Origin: Takakia lepidozioides
Taxonomy: Eukaryota; Streptophyta; Takakiopsida; Takakiales; Takakiaceae
Assembly (NCBI GenBank): GCA_030704615.1
Contig: CM060733.1
Location: 49,540,001-49,600,000, forward strand
Direction: 5' to 3'
DNA length: 60,000 nt
Of the stretch, positions 1 through 11,600 are shown one piece after another (position 1 is the stretch's first letter; each line of letters opens with the position of its first letter). Position numbers and translations under genes: made by a program. The notes under the pieces are model-generated. The model saw only the letters and a list, made by a program, of their open reading frames with translations. It made no database searches and had not been told where the DNA came from.

Positions 1-1
1 G

Positions 2-1351
2 CTAGAAAGTGTTCCCTTCAATGCGTTGCCGTTTATAGCTATTAAACGCAGGTTTGGGGAGGCTGTCGGAGAAAGATCCAGGTTTGATCAATCTCTCAAT
101 GAATCTAGCCCCTTTGGAGTCCGGTAGCTTATCAAGCAATTTTGCCTTGGGGTTATCGGCAAAAGTTTCTGTTGCTTCCAAAAGGAGCTCCCGGATCATT
201 TGGAATGTTATTTGAGCCAGTATTGCAGATCCGGCAGCCCTCATCAGCCATACAATGAAGCTATAGTACTTGCTTTGTGTTGAGGGGTATGTTGCATCAG
301 GAAAGAAAGCCCCAAGATTGTTAATCATGTACCAGATCAAATGATCGAACCAAGCCACACTTCCAACACATCCAAACGGAGCAGCACCAGGTCCACAATT
401 ATATCTTAGGTATGGCCTGTGCCAGTTCCAGAGTTGGCTTTTGTGATTCCGGGAACGGACAGATCCAGTAGGGGTATCATTTTTGGTCCTAAGAGTGATA
501 TTGTCCCCTTTGTCACATAGCTTATAATAAAATGTTTTTAAGGGCCATGCAACAGCGATGGGCTCCTTTTTGAATCTCTGGAAACCATCTATAGCATCCT
601 GATAACAACGTAGGTGTTCAGCATCAGTGATGTTACCCCACTTCATCCACATCTCGATGGAGATGGGTGCTAAGAGGTTGATGTTGGCTTGCGGATGCCA
701 CATCATGTGTTCATTGTTGGCCACGTCGAGCTCAACGGAGCGAGGGGGTGTCCAAGGGACAAATTGCTGATTCCCCGAGGTAGCGCCTGTTGCCCTGTCT
801 TGTTCCACCTGTGACATTTCCACATGCTCACAGAAATCCTTCACCGCATCAATTTCATGTTTGGGAAGACACATGTGACTTAGAAGCGGGTGATTGGTGA
901 CAGAGGGGGTAAAATCTTGCTCAGCATTGGAGGACGATTTCTGGGTAGAAGGGGCATGTTCGTCTTCAGGGTTAGCCAGACGTAGTGCAGCCTCAATCTT
1001 TTCTCCTTTAAGACCACATTCCGAGAGTTCTTTGGTATCCTCTTCAAGGATAGTAGGCATATGTTCATGATAGTCAATCAGTCTGATCATGTACTTGCCA
1101 TTTTTATTTGCAGATAGGGACAGCTTAACCCAGTCCTCTAGGGCCAAAGTCTCAAGCAACAGGATTGGATTGTCATCACCTGAATCAATAGTTGTTGAGT
1201 CCAATGTTTGCACTTTAGCATGGAAGTCCATTGGCTTTGTTTGTGCCAACACAGCCTGAATAGCAAAGATTGGAGGGGGCAGCGGTGGCTGACATCCCAT
1301 GGCCTGCAGCTCAGAAATCCATTCCGGAGTCTGTTTGGTGGAACTCTGCAC
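2..1351 (-). CDS. Unrecognised 449-aa protein
   Basis: An open frame of 449 codons runs from an ATG at 1351 to a TAG at 2-4, so it is complete within the window. I do not recognise the family. The N-terminal third is proline-rich near its start and then acidic and polar. The C-terminal half has many Trp, Tyr and Cys residues, including a cluster around PYLRYNCGPGAAPFGCVG (about residues 313-330) and a hydrophobic stretch before a basic tail. I see no signal peptide and no transposase motif. The length and lack of internal stops argue for real coding sequence. The upstream side could hold further exons, since a single-exon start is not proven. It may be a host gene or a TE accessory protein. 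Confidence 0.5.
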   Translation of the reverse strand: MQSSTKQTPEWISELQAMGCQPPLPPPIFAIQAVLAQTKPMDFHAKVQTLDSTTIDSGDDNPILLLETLALEDWVKLSLSANKNGKYMIRLIDYHEHMPTILEEDTKELSECGLKGEKIEAALRLANPEDEHAPSTQKSSSNAEQDFTPSVTNHPLLSHMCLPKHEIDAVKDFCEHVEMSQVEQDRATGATSGNQQFVPWTPPRSVELDVANNEHMMWHPQANINLLAPISIEMWMKWGNITDAEHLRCYQDAIDGFQRFKKEPIAVAWPLKTFYYKLCDKGDNITLRTKNDTPTGSVRSRNHKSQLWNWHRPYLRYNCGPGAAPFGCVGSVAWFDHLIWYMINNLGAFFPDATYPSTQSKYYSFIVWLMRAAGSAILAQITFQMIRELLLEATETFADNPKAKLLDKLPDSKGARFIERLIKPGSFSDSLPKPAFNSYKRQRIEGNTF

Positions 1352-3764
1352 ATAAACTGGAAATTTAGCCTGGTAACCAAAGGATAGTGTATGCAGAAAC
1401 CACTAAGCATACTGGACAGTAAGAGAAGGAAGATACTTTTTGTCATGTCAAGACAAAGACAGGACCCCTAGGGTCGTTGTCATGAAAGAATAAATAGACA
1501 TATCAGCCACATAACAGTGGCATTATCCATCAATCATCAAGCTTATAAAATCCAGAATTACATCCATGCACAGTAGTGTGTTCATGTCAGTATTATTCAT
1601 AATCCAGAGAGTATGCCACTGATGCTGATTGCCCATCAGTTAAGATCATGATACACTTACATAGGTCTGGGTGGGATGGCGGGTATTTGGCCATATTTTG
1701 GCCTTGATGTGTTGCAGGTCATATAGTCATACAGATTTATTGTCTGCAAACTGTAATCCAAGCATACTTACTAAAACCCCATGGGTGTCATGGAGGGTTT
1801 TCTTGAAAAGAAATGAACACTTGGATATCATAGATTTAAATACCTTGCCTTGCCAGTATTTGTTTAGACTGGTGTGCAGTACAACTTGCCCCCACAGGGG
1901 ATGTGGATATGTCTGGTAAGTTTTCCAGAACATCCCTATACCTTTATTTCTCGCTACAGCTGAAAATCAAAGCTCATGACACAGCAAGGTAAATATAAAT
2001 GACTGCATACACATCCTGTGACAGTTATATGATACTGTCAGTATACCCTTCACATCATTCCACATTTGACCATGTCATTACACCATGTTCAGGGGATATT
2101 TCCACTTGACCACCCTGGCTGCATAAAAAACCAGTTACCATTTATATTACTGTCATATTTCAGTGTCAGCCGAATAGCCACAGGCAGAAACTTCATCATA
2201 CCCTGGCCTAAGCATCTAGCTAACAAAGCCATCTGGATTGGAACATAACAGGGGTCTTTTACCAACAAAGGTAGCCGAGTAGCTGCAGCAACCATTTCCT
2301 TGCAGCCTCTCACTTTGTTTCCAACTACCATAAGGTAAGCAAAGCAAACTAAGGCCTGGAAAACAGATGTGTGTCTCTCACACACGCCATCATAAATCAG
2401 GTTGTCACCATATAACAGAGGTTTTCCACTGGCTGGGCCGAACTAGCCCATCGTAGAAAGCATTACACTTGTTCTTAAAAAATCAAGTAAGGAAAGAGGT
2501 AGGATTGAGAAAAACCATAGAGTAGTTTAGTTTGTCAACATTTTAAGATGAATCCCTGGCAAGCGATTCTTTCCCCTGCAATCCCACTTGGCATCCAACA
2601 GCACCTAGACATCAGAATATTAAGTGGAAGCCCTCACATGTGCCCGTCCCAAAAACAACCACAACGCATTGTGAGTTAGTGAGGATGCACGAGGTGAGTA
2701 GCAGGCTTCCACACTTGCTATCGAGGTCAAATACACTTCAATCTAAGCGCAGAGAATGTCAAAGCAAGCAAGGAAGCAAAACCAACAGAAAAAAAAAACA
2801 TTTTTTTTTGTTTGGGGGAGAGTCGTCATCTCTCCACAAGCCTAACCGTGTAGGGAAGACTCCGCCAGCACCACAACACTGCTACCTTCACCAAAGCAAG
2901 GTCTTGCCAAGCACAAGAAAAAAAGAGCTTGGTCTCAAAAGGTAGGGTTTATAAAGGGAGGGAGAGATACTTCATTGTGCCGCCATTCATCAAAGATCCA
3001 GAGGAGGGCTCCTAGGGAAACGTCATAGGCATGCAGGTGGTACCTCCGCCATCACTGCCGCGGTTCCCTTGTGCAGCAAAAAAACACACAACTGAGATAG
3101 GGAATCTTCCCTCATCTCTAAGCCACCGCCATCGCCTTAAAGAGCCCGCCCAGGCGTCGCTCACAGGAGCCATAAACACTCAAGGATTGGCAGCTCAAGG
3201 TATCTGCAGCACGAGCATCATCACTCCTCACAAGCCGCCATTGCGCGCGCTCTCGCAGTGCAAAAAGAAAGACATTAGGGTTACGCAGGGTTTTCCCCTG
3301 TCTGGCCCGTCATTCATCCTTCTCAAGATGAAAAACATCCGCCGGTCTGTCCGCCCGACGGACGTTGTCTGTTTCTCATCCGTGGAAGATGAAAGACATC
3401 GTGCTTTCATCTTGTCTTGCACTCAACGGATGTAGTCCATATTTCATCTAGGTTAGATGAAAAAACATGGGGGGTTTTTTTACCTATCTTGCCCTGTATT
3501 TAGGTCCCGTCAGATGAAGTCCTTTTTTCATCGAGGTTGGATTGAAAAAGTAGAAACTGACTGGAGTTTTGCAACTCACAGGTTTTTTTAGTGAAGAAAT
3601 ATTTCACTATGATTTTTTAAAAAAAAATTCATGTTGGATAAAAAACATCCAAAATTCCCTGGAACTTAATTTTGCAATTTTTTCCAATTTCCTCAAAAAT
3701 GGAAGTCGGGACAACAATTCCATAAGCCCAGTGTCAAGATGGAGAGCCTAGGGAGAGAGATGGA
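1352..3764. other. No gene recognised; AT-rich and low-complexity DNA
   Basis: No frame here reads as protein beyond short chance ORFs. The 3290-3560 part repeats short blocks around gatgaaa, catc and ttcatc in both orientations, which could be weak hairpins. I see no convincing promoter or RNA gene. Confidence 0.5.
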
Positions 3765-4300
3765 CTGTTGAGGGGGGGAGGAAAAAAAATAAAAAAATGA
3801 GGGGAGAGGGCAGCTGCTCCAGTCACTTTCCCACCCCCCCCCACCGTTTTTTTTTTTTTTTTCCCCTCAACAGTCCCTCTCTCTCCACATCCTGATGGGA
3901 CAAAGGGACAAAGGGAGAGAGAGAGGGAGAGAGTGGGAGAGATGAAAGAAGAAAAATAAAATAAAAAAGTTGGGAGGGGGGGGGGAAGCGACTCAGCAAC
4001 TGCTGCTGCTCAGTCACTTCCCCCCTCAACATTTTCGTTTTTGGTTTGTGGAATGGTGGGGAGTGTTGAAAGCAGCTTGCTGCTGCTGGTCTTAGGCCCC
4101 CCCCCCCCGACCTTTCATTTTTTGATTTTGGCAATGGTGGGGGGCGCTGAGAGCTACAACAGCAAGTACTTGCTGCTGCTGCTCTCAGTCCCCCCCACCT
4201 TTTTTCTTTTCTTTTTGAAATGGTGGGGGGCTGACAGCAGCAGCAAGTGCTGGTGCTCTCAGCACCTACCCACCCACCCCCCCCCCTCTTTTCATTTTTT
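3765..4300. repeat. Degenerate tandem repeat with CAG/CTG hairpins
   Basis: Three to four imperfect units of about 100 bp follow one another. Each has a poly-pyrimidine tract (long C and T runs), then a segment like aatggtgggggg, then an inverted pair built from agcagcaag and cttgctgctgct ending in gctctcag. The clearest hairpin is near 4150-4190. The homopolymer runs make the exact sequence uncertain. Nothing suggests protein coding. Confidence 0.55.
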
Positions 4301-4441
4301 GCTTATCAGCAGAGAGAGAAAATGGGAGACAAAGATATAGAGACATAAAGATAGAGGAAGGGGGAGGGTCAGGCCTTGTTGGTTTTTGGCATGTGAAATC
4401 ACATGGTAGTAGTGTTGTGGGCGCAGGGATAAGCTGGTAGT

Positions 4442-6285
4442 ATGGCGAAGGACAAGGAGAAGGGGCCGCCGAAGGACAAGGAGAAGGCGCCGCCGAAGGA
4501 GCAGAAGCCGCCTGCCGCTAAGGTAGGGAAGCTTGACAACGCTCCCATCATTGACGGCCGTGTGACACGGTCCACTTGGTCCAAACTCACCAGCCCTATA
4601 GGCGGCTATGTGAGAGGACCAAGCCGTAAGGCCGTCGAGGCCTCCACGCCCTCGAAGGTTGAGGCTGGGGATGAGCCTCCACTTGAGGGTGGTGCACCCA
4701 ATGTTCAGGCTGGGACGCGACCCCACGAGCTGATGGAGGGCCCTGACTTTTACGCGGGGAAGCGCATTCTTAGATCTGCCGCCAGGTATGGGCAACTTGA
4801 TCTTAGCCCCACCGCGAATGCATTTTTCCCCTTCTTCTGCAGCCAAGAGGGCTTATAAGGGGGGGGCTCAGAAGGGGGTGGGTTCCTCCTCACCTTGGGA
4901 GAAGAGGGAGGCTTCAAAGGAGGCCGCAATGAGGTGGAAGGAGGAGGAAAGGAAGAGGGAGGAAGACAAGAAGAGGGAAGAGGGAAATAAAGGGGCACGG
5001 GAAAGGGAGGGGGAAGAGGAGAGGGTGACACTGGCTATGGAGGGCCCCTTGTGAAGTCCGTCACCTGAACGGTCAATGAAGAAGACCCTGGACTTTGGGG
5101 CACCGCCTGCGAGCCTATTGGGTGCATGGGATAGGCTTCCACCCTTATTCCGAGAGGGCCTTATGGGGGGTGCACCACAAGCGGGGACCGAGGGCAACAT
5201 TGAGGTCATGGACGCAAAGGTGAGTCTCTTTCCTTCACTTTTTTTCCTCTCCTTTGCCTTTCATTTTGTTTATGGTTTGTTTCTAATTTTGTGGGTTTTG
5301 TGTTCAGGAGCTTGGCGCATTCGTGGCTAAGCTTGTGGCAAGCAGTGGGATTGCCACCGACAAAACAGGGACAGTGGTGGTGCCTATCCGTGGGGACGGT
5401 AAGAGGAAGAGGAAAAGACGTCGTGTCCTCGAGGTTCCCCTAATCATCAAGGAGGGTAGGGAAGTAGTGGAGGGGAAGGGGAAATGACAGGCCCAGGAGA
5501 GGGAACGTAAGAGAAAGAGGCGTAGAAGGAGAGAGGTGCAGCCGGGGGAGGGCACTAGTGGGGGAACAAAAGACAAGGGGGAGCTAGTTCAGATGAGTGT
5601 GCAGCCGGTGGAGGGCATTAGCGGGGCAACAAAAGACAAGGGAGAGGTAGTTCAGAAGAGCGTGGACGAGGTAAAGACCTCGGGTCCCCGCAACCTTGAT
5701 TTGCCAAAGATGAAGGTGCCCCCTTAGAGACTAATAAGGTCGGTGACCCCATTGGTGAGTATTGGGAGGCCATGAAAAAATTAGTCTTCGACTTGGCGGC
5801 GAGGTGGTTCCCTTGGCATATTGATTGGCCACGCCAATCACGTCGCCATAGGCGAACATTCGTGCAAGCACTTGAGGGCACATTTCTAGGTGAGTGGAAT
5901 GAGGGGGAGCTCTTGGAGCTGGTGGGAAAGAACCTCAAGGACAAGAGGTACCGTGCGCGACAAACCATTCGCAAGGCACTCAAGGCGGGGGTCGAACCAA
6001 CGACCATGCCACATGGAATAACCCAAGGTAAGACGCACTTCATTTGTCATTGGTGTCTTTGAATGCATGTTCATTGCGGTATGGAGTTCATTAATATCTA
6101 TAGTGTCTTTGTTGGGGCTGGACAAGAATCTTGGGAGGCTCTCATCGCAGGGGAGAGGGAAGACTTGAAGGCGGAGATCTTCGCAAGGGGACGTGCGGCA
6201 ACTGCAGCCCGCCTCGAGAAGTGTGCAGAATCAACATACAAGTGGGGGCCCGGCGGAAGCAAGAGTTTTGTCACCCGATTCGTAA
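4442..6285 (+). CDS. Transposase_24-like (En/Spm-associated) gene, interrupted
   Basis: Several exon-like frames follow one another. The first starts at ATG 4442 with a Lys/Pro-rich repeat (KDKEKGPPKDKEKAPPKEQ). A highly charged, probably coiled segment follows at 4860-5053, then 5076-5220, 5308-5727 (basic, KRKRKRR), 5772-6025 and 6115-6281. The last two give a domain ending WGPGGSKSFVTRF, which resembles the plant Transposase_24 family (PF03004) linked to CACTA elements. Introns are suggested by gtgagt at 5220 and the cag before 5310, and by gtaaga at 6028. Frames do not join cleanly: there is a stop near 5485 and a frame change near 4790, so the gene is broken or the assembly has indels. 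Function beyond the TE link is unknown. Confidence 0.4.
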
Positions 6286-6325
6286 GTGTTCTTTCTCTTG
6301 TCATACCCATTCTTCTTTTTTACAC

Positions 6326-6772
6326 TAGAAGCATTCGTGTCTTTTCCGATTCGACTGCATGTCCGCGACCACTCCGGGAACCACTTGGTAGTAAACGGGA
6401 CTACTGGAGAGTCGAAACAGACAATGTGGGCCCACGGGGGCATTTCAGACGGCGGACAGAAGTGGGGTCAACGACTCCGGAGTCGTAGCAGAATTCCGGG
6501 CTATTTTACGAATTGCGTAAATACATAAAATTTGAAAAAGCCAAAATTACAAGTTGTTGTAATTACTGCACATGCGACTACAAATTTTCTTTCCTAATTC
6601 GATTAATGGAATAAAGATATTTATTCATTAAAGTGAATATGTAGTCGACTCAACGACTCCATGAACCACTGCGCATTCATTGCACCCATGACTCGGCAGC
6701 ACATTTGCTGACGTGGCTTTCACAAAAAGAGGTAAACAAAATGTGGCCTTGGGGGAATAGATATTTTAATAC
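6326..6772 (+). repeat. Dispersed repeat starting CACTAGAAGCATTCGTGTC (copy 1)
   Basis: This block begins cactagaagcattcgtgtct and closely matches 47513-47870 over its first 60 bp. Similarity continues patchily through a cgtaaat / caattacaag segment to a shared gaatattttaat end. It lies just after a splice donor of the preceding gene, so it probably inserted into an intron. The CACTA-like first bases suggest a non-autonomous CACTA element, but I could not find a matching right terminus. Confidence 0.5.
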
Positions 6773-6859
6773 GTGCTGCCTCCACCTGCCAGAGACAAGG
6801 ATGCAAGTGTTGCGTCGGACATGGCGGGACGTGGGAATGCAAATCCTGACACGGCAAGG

Positions 6860-7361
6860 CCTTCGTATACTGTGAGCGCGCGTAGTGGCTTCTCAGAACG
6901 GTGTGACATCGGGGTCTTGGTCATTCAACATTTACAGAATGTGCTGGATGGAGGCACGATGGAGCGCGCATACGGGCATGCCTTTCTGGCATCAATTCCC
7001 AAGTATCCACGCAAGGTGAGGCTGCTGAATTGGGTTTTTGCCCGTCTAGTTTTCTGACAGCATGCTCGAAACGTTCATAGTGCCATTGAGTGGCATCGCA
7101 ATAATTTGATGTGTAGCTGCTTTTCCATTTCACAAGTTATACAAAAGGCGTCACAGAAGAAGATCGCAAAGACGTGAAGGCTGAAGAATATGCCCTTTGG
7201 TTGTGAACTACAATCATATCATGCCAAACCCCATTTTGCCCACGCAGATGAGGGAGACATTCTGCATTTGCGAGTGGGACTTAATTCCTCTAAACCCAGC
7301 TTGAAGGCAGTTGTGACACCAGAGAAACTGGAAACTACCTCCAAGAAAGTTGAAACTCGCA
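6860..7361 (+). pseudogene. RPL27: Ribosomal protein eL27 pseudogene (two exons)
   Basis: Positions about 6911-7016 encode a segment with GGTMERAYGHAFLASIPKYP followed by RKV, matching the eL27 stretch normally containing DGTxDRPYGHxLVAGIxKYP. A plausible donor gtgagg follows. A second block at 7138-7361 reads SQKKIAK, then a TGA stop, then further on LKAVVTPEKLETTSKKVETRK in pieces, which fits the next part of eL27. The start methionine region, the conserved NYNHIMPTRY core in frame and the C-terminal FFTKLRF are missing or broken. This is a decayed gene fragment, perhaps captured by a transposon. The family call is fairly secure; it is not functional. Confidence 0.7.
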
Positions 7362-7571
7362 AGATAGTCATGTATTCGTCTCGTTATCTCCAACTGGGAT
7401 TCCGCGTTATCATCCGACCCTTTACATGTGCGCTGGAATGGAGTATAATTCTGGTTTAGGCAGTTATTGCCACCAGACGTTCGCTTCTCCAATTTTTACA
7501 TTTAAGGATCTGTTTGTGTTTATGGCACTCTTTCTCCCAAGGAGGCCTGAGTACCCCCCTGTACTTGCAAG

Positions 7572-7806
7572 AATTTGATGTGTAGCTGCTTTTCCCTTTC
7601 ATAAATTATGAAGAAGCAGTCACAGAAGAAGATCGCAAAGAGGTCAAGGCTGAAAGCATTCATTAAGGTTGTGAACTACAATCATATCATGCCAAACCAG
7701 CGGCGGCAGATGGTGTCATGAGACATTCTGCGATTTGCGCATAGGTGGACTTAATTTTGATGTTGACTTGAAGGCAGTTGTGACACCAGTGAAACTGGAA
7801 ACTACA
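7572..7806 (+). pseudogene. RPL27: Second copy of the eL27 exon (tandem duplication)
   Basis: This block repeats 7104-7340 at an offset of about 468 bp, including the intron-side sequence tttgatgtgtagctgctttt. It preserves the protein better than the first copy: the frame reads KKQSQKKIAKRSRLK then AFIKVVNYNHIMP, the hallmark of eL27. After an unrelated 60-bp interruption comes VDLKAVVTPVKLETTGK and a donor-like gtaagatg. The two copies differ by substitutions and small indels, so the duplication is not recent. Confidence 0.65.
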
Positions 7807-8637
7807 GGTAAGATGATGGCGTGCTGCATCGCGACATAAACCTGCATTTGACATTCAGGCTTAGGATTCATGCAATTTGGTGCTAGTCAGGCCTGCACAG
7901 TTCCAGAGCACAAGTGGGAGCCCATCCGAGGGATGGGGACCTCGTAAGTGCTTCTTCATTTTGTACTCACCTTGTTTTTGCATCGCATTTGTGCTACAAG
8001 GGGCAAAGCCATTCATTTGGCTGGAGGTTCAATTTCTCTACAAGTGAGTTATTCTCGTGTCACTACAATCAGTTAGATGTGTTTGTGGTCGTTGCTGGAT
8101 TTGCGGCTCTGGGGTGTCTTGCCAAGTGCTTGCAGGGATCAACGTTAATGTGGACGTGGCAGTACATGTAGCAAAAAAGCTCATTCACTGGTGAAGAACA
8201 CCATGTTGCAACATATGTCATGCTATTGCTTCGAGAGTGCTGCTGTTGGGCAGGTGGGAGAATGCAACAACGGTGAGAAGGAAAGCAAGGGAAGCACAAA
8301 AAGATGTCGTTCGGTCCTGCTCCTTTGGAGACACCCCCCATTCCACTGGTCTTTGTTCCTGGAAAGCATGCAGATGGGCCAGAAAATGCATGCACACATT
8401 CACGTCTACTTCCCGTACATGAAGACGATCCTCTCCTCACATGTCAGAAACAATATTGGCAGAACAAAAAAAGGTTTGTTCACAAGACAGTACGGACCAC
8501 ATACCGGGACATTATCGATACTATTAACTGTCTCGCCCTTGCGCGCTTGCAGGACTGTACAAAATGGGTTCTAAGGACAGTAAAAGTCCTTAGCATAGCT
8601 CTCGTCTATGAGCTGTTGGCTTAATGGACACTGAGAT
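7807..8637. other. No gene recognised
   Basis: Short frames at 8191-8624 overlap in all three phases and show no family motif. The segment separates the eL27 fragments from the 3' end of the minus-strand CACTA transposase gene and may contain that element's terminal region, but no clear CACTA terminus was found. Confidence 0.4.
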
Positions 8638-11600
8638 TCAGCTAGGCTCACTATCTGTATCCAAATAATCTTCCCCTTCACTACCCACATCTGCAATTTG
8701 CCTTGCGGTAATTACCAACCCTGGAATGTCTTCCTCATTAAAGATAACTGCTCCTTCCCAAGAGACTGGTTCGGCCGTATCTGGTAGATTTTGTGGTTCC
8801 CTCAGACCCGCGTGGTCGGCATTCTCCCCTAGGTCCAGATCATGGACGTCGGCCACGACTCGTTTGGCCCGGAGGTCCTTGTGAAAAACCACCTTCCATC
8901 CCGGCGCATGGGTGTCGTCTGAAAAGAAAACTTGCTCAACTTGCGATGGGAAGATAAATGGCTCTTCATCTTGTGGTAGCATTTTTCTGAAATCAGCAAG
9001 GAGGAACCCGTACTCATCCCGTTTCATGGTGGCATTCTCTCCTACCATATTGGCTTTTACCCAAGAACAACGGAATAGAATTGGCTTCACAAGACCATAG
9101 TCTAGTTTAAGGATCTCTTTGATCACTCCTACATATTGCACATGGCATGAAATTGGATTTCGATCTCCTGCACAGCTCCTACTCTCTTGTTCAAAAAATG
9201 ATGTCACTCCGCTGTCATAAGTCACCAGGAGGTGGTGTTGGCATCGTCCACTCTATAGTGATTGCCATTTGCTTTCATTGACCGGTACGAAGTGGCAATC
9301 AGCCCTGGGGGGAATGACAGACTCACCATGCCCTCATCTGGGTCCTCGTTCTCTGATGCGTACACTGCAATTGCAGATCTGACCCACACTGTAAAAGGCT
9401 GCAGCTCCTCTATTGTTGTGGGGTACTCCGCCGGGGATCTGCGCCTACGACCGCCCCTCCGCCATGCTTTTGCAAATGCACTCCGTTCCGTTTTCAGGCG
9501 GACCTTCTCCGCTGCGTACTTTCTGGCAGAAACCAAATAGAAGCTGCAACTCGGTCCCCCTGACCAACACCGTATTGTACATGCATGCCACATGCAGAGT
9601 GTGTGTCCTTTCAAGCACACTGTAGTGATGCAGCCTACTTCATAATCACTTGCAAGCAACAACCAAGATCTACGAAACACCCTCTGTAGTCGTCTGAAGC
9701 ACCCTGTTAGTACACGATCCCACTCCCATAGTGGCCGGAATGACTTGTGACAATATATATGTAATTCCAGCATACAAAGACCATTAAGAATAGCACAGGA
9801 GGGATGTAAGTTGGCACCCACTGTCTCCATGGTGTCATGGTTGTTGTGTTGTTCAGCACATAATCATGTGCCACATCCCGAAGGTGTGGGCTCATGGCAC
9901 GCTTTGTTCCACCACCTTCTAGGACCTCGCCTACAACTCCTTCTTCCTCATTCTCGTCCCACACCCGTCGTTGTATTGCATCAAATGAAGACACATACTC
10001 TGTCATGAAGCCGAGGGCTTCGTCGCGGATGTAGCCCTCCGCCATACTCCCCTCTGGCCGTGCCATGTTGCGTACATACCCCTTCAGATCCTTCATGTAC
10101 CTCTCCATGGGGTACATCCACCGGCTGGCTATGGGCCCACACACATGCAACTCCTCTACAAGATGCACTAGCAAGTGCGTCATGACGTCAAAGAATGATG
10201 GAGGGAATTCTTTCTCCAACAAACATAGGGTCATAGCCACATCCTCATGCAACGATGTAATGTCCCTCGGATCCCACACCTTCGCACAAATCTTCCTAAA
10301 CACTCGACTTACACGCATTATGGCTGTTCGAGGACCTGGCGCCATCGTATCCCGAATGCACACTGGCAAAATCTGTTGCATCATCACATGTAGATCATGT
10401 GACTTCATCCCCGACCATTTCTTGTTTATGGCATGCTTTTGGAAAGCACCCGAGAATCCGGTTGGCACTTTCATGGCTCCCAATGTCTTCAAAAAATCCT
10501 CTTGCTCTGATTTGGTCAAGACGTATGATGTTGTTTGCATGAGCACTTTGCCTGGTCTATTTGGATCAGGCCTTAGCCACAGATGTGACCGTATCCATTC
10601 AATCTCCATGTCCTTTCGTACGTTTATCGTATCCTTCTCCCCAAAGATAGTCTTCAGAATGTTCTTGCAGAAGTTCTTCTCACAATGCATGGGGTCCAGG
10701 AGGTACCGCTGCAAGAGGTTCTGAAATGCCAAATGTCCTCCTATGAGACCAAGTTCTATTGTAGTGTGAATGCAGGGGACAGAACATTACATATGTTTAC
10801 CATTACGACCTACATCACTATGACGGAGTGCCCGTCATCCCAACTGCAGAAAGGATGTATCCCTTCATGTAGGTAATTTCATGAGCGCACTGAACTTATG
10901 CTTTGCCAGGAGAAAATGGCTAAGTCATGACGGTACACATTTTCATCCATGCGATGAACGTTTTCATCACTGGTTCTTGACCTAAAAGATCGCGGGTTGA
11001 GAAAAACGAAGAGGAAGATGACGGATGGCTCGTAGCGGCTGTTGTAAGCAGTGGTGTCGGCAGGGCAGCCTGTGTTAGGAGGTTGTACCTGCGCGGTGAG
11101 ATCTTGCTTGGCTTAGGAAGCGGCATTAAGACGCCTCTGCTTGGTATTCTGTGTAGAAAGAAGCGGTGCCGCCTCTCTCGTAGTGATGATCAATTCCAAG
11201 AGATAGAAGCATGTAAGGAAAGCGGCGCACCACCACTGCCGCCAGTGCCTTGAAGATGATAGTTATGGGCAGATGAGCAAGCAAGGAAAAGGCCAGCTGC
11301 TGAAAGCACAGGGAAGAGAGTCTGGGCACAATCAATGGGGGGGAGGTAAAGCATGTGGAGTTCTGGCTGTATGGTATCTCAGGTTCTCTGTCATTAAGCT
11401 TCTAGCTGCTTTGTGTCTCCTTGTTATAGGACCAGGCTAATTCGAGAGGAAGAATTGCATAGCGTAATCTGGTTGTCAGGCCACAGGATGGTCCAAGTGA
11501 AGAAGGGGAGCCATCATGGCGTCATAAGGTCTGGAATCAAGACAAAGAGAAAGGGTTGAAGTGGCTGCTGACGGGCGATGGCAAGGTGCCACCTTGACAG

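Noticed and set aside
3823-5031. Pro/Ser- and Leu-rich minus-strand ORFs at 3.8-5.0 kb
   Set aside because: They are antisense to purine-rich low-complexity DNA and to the plus-strand Lys/Glu-rich exons. The composition alone explains them.
6860-7060. Ulp1-like cysteine protease, suggested by CDIGVLVIQHL
   Set aside because: The adjacent GGTMERAYGHAFLASIPKYP and the downstream NYNHIMP segment fit ribosomal protein eL27 much better, and the Cys/Gly order does not match Ulp1.
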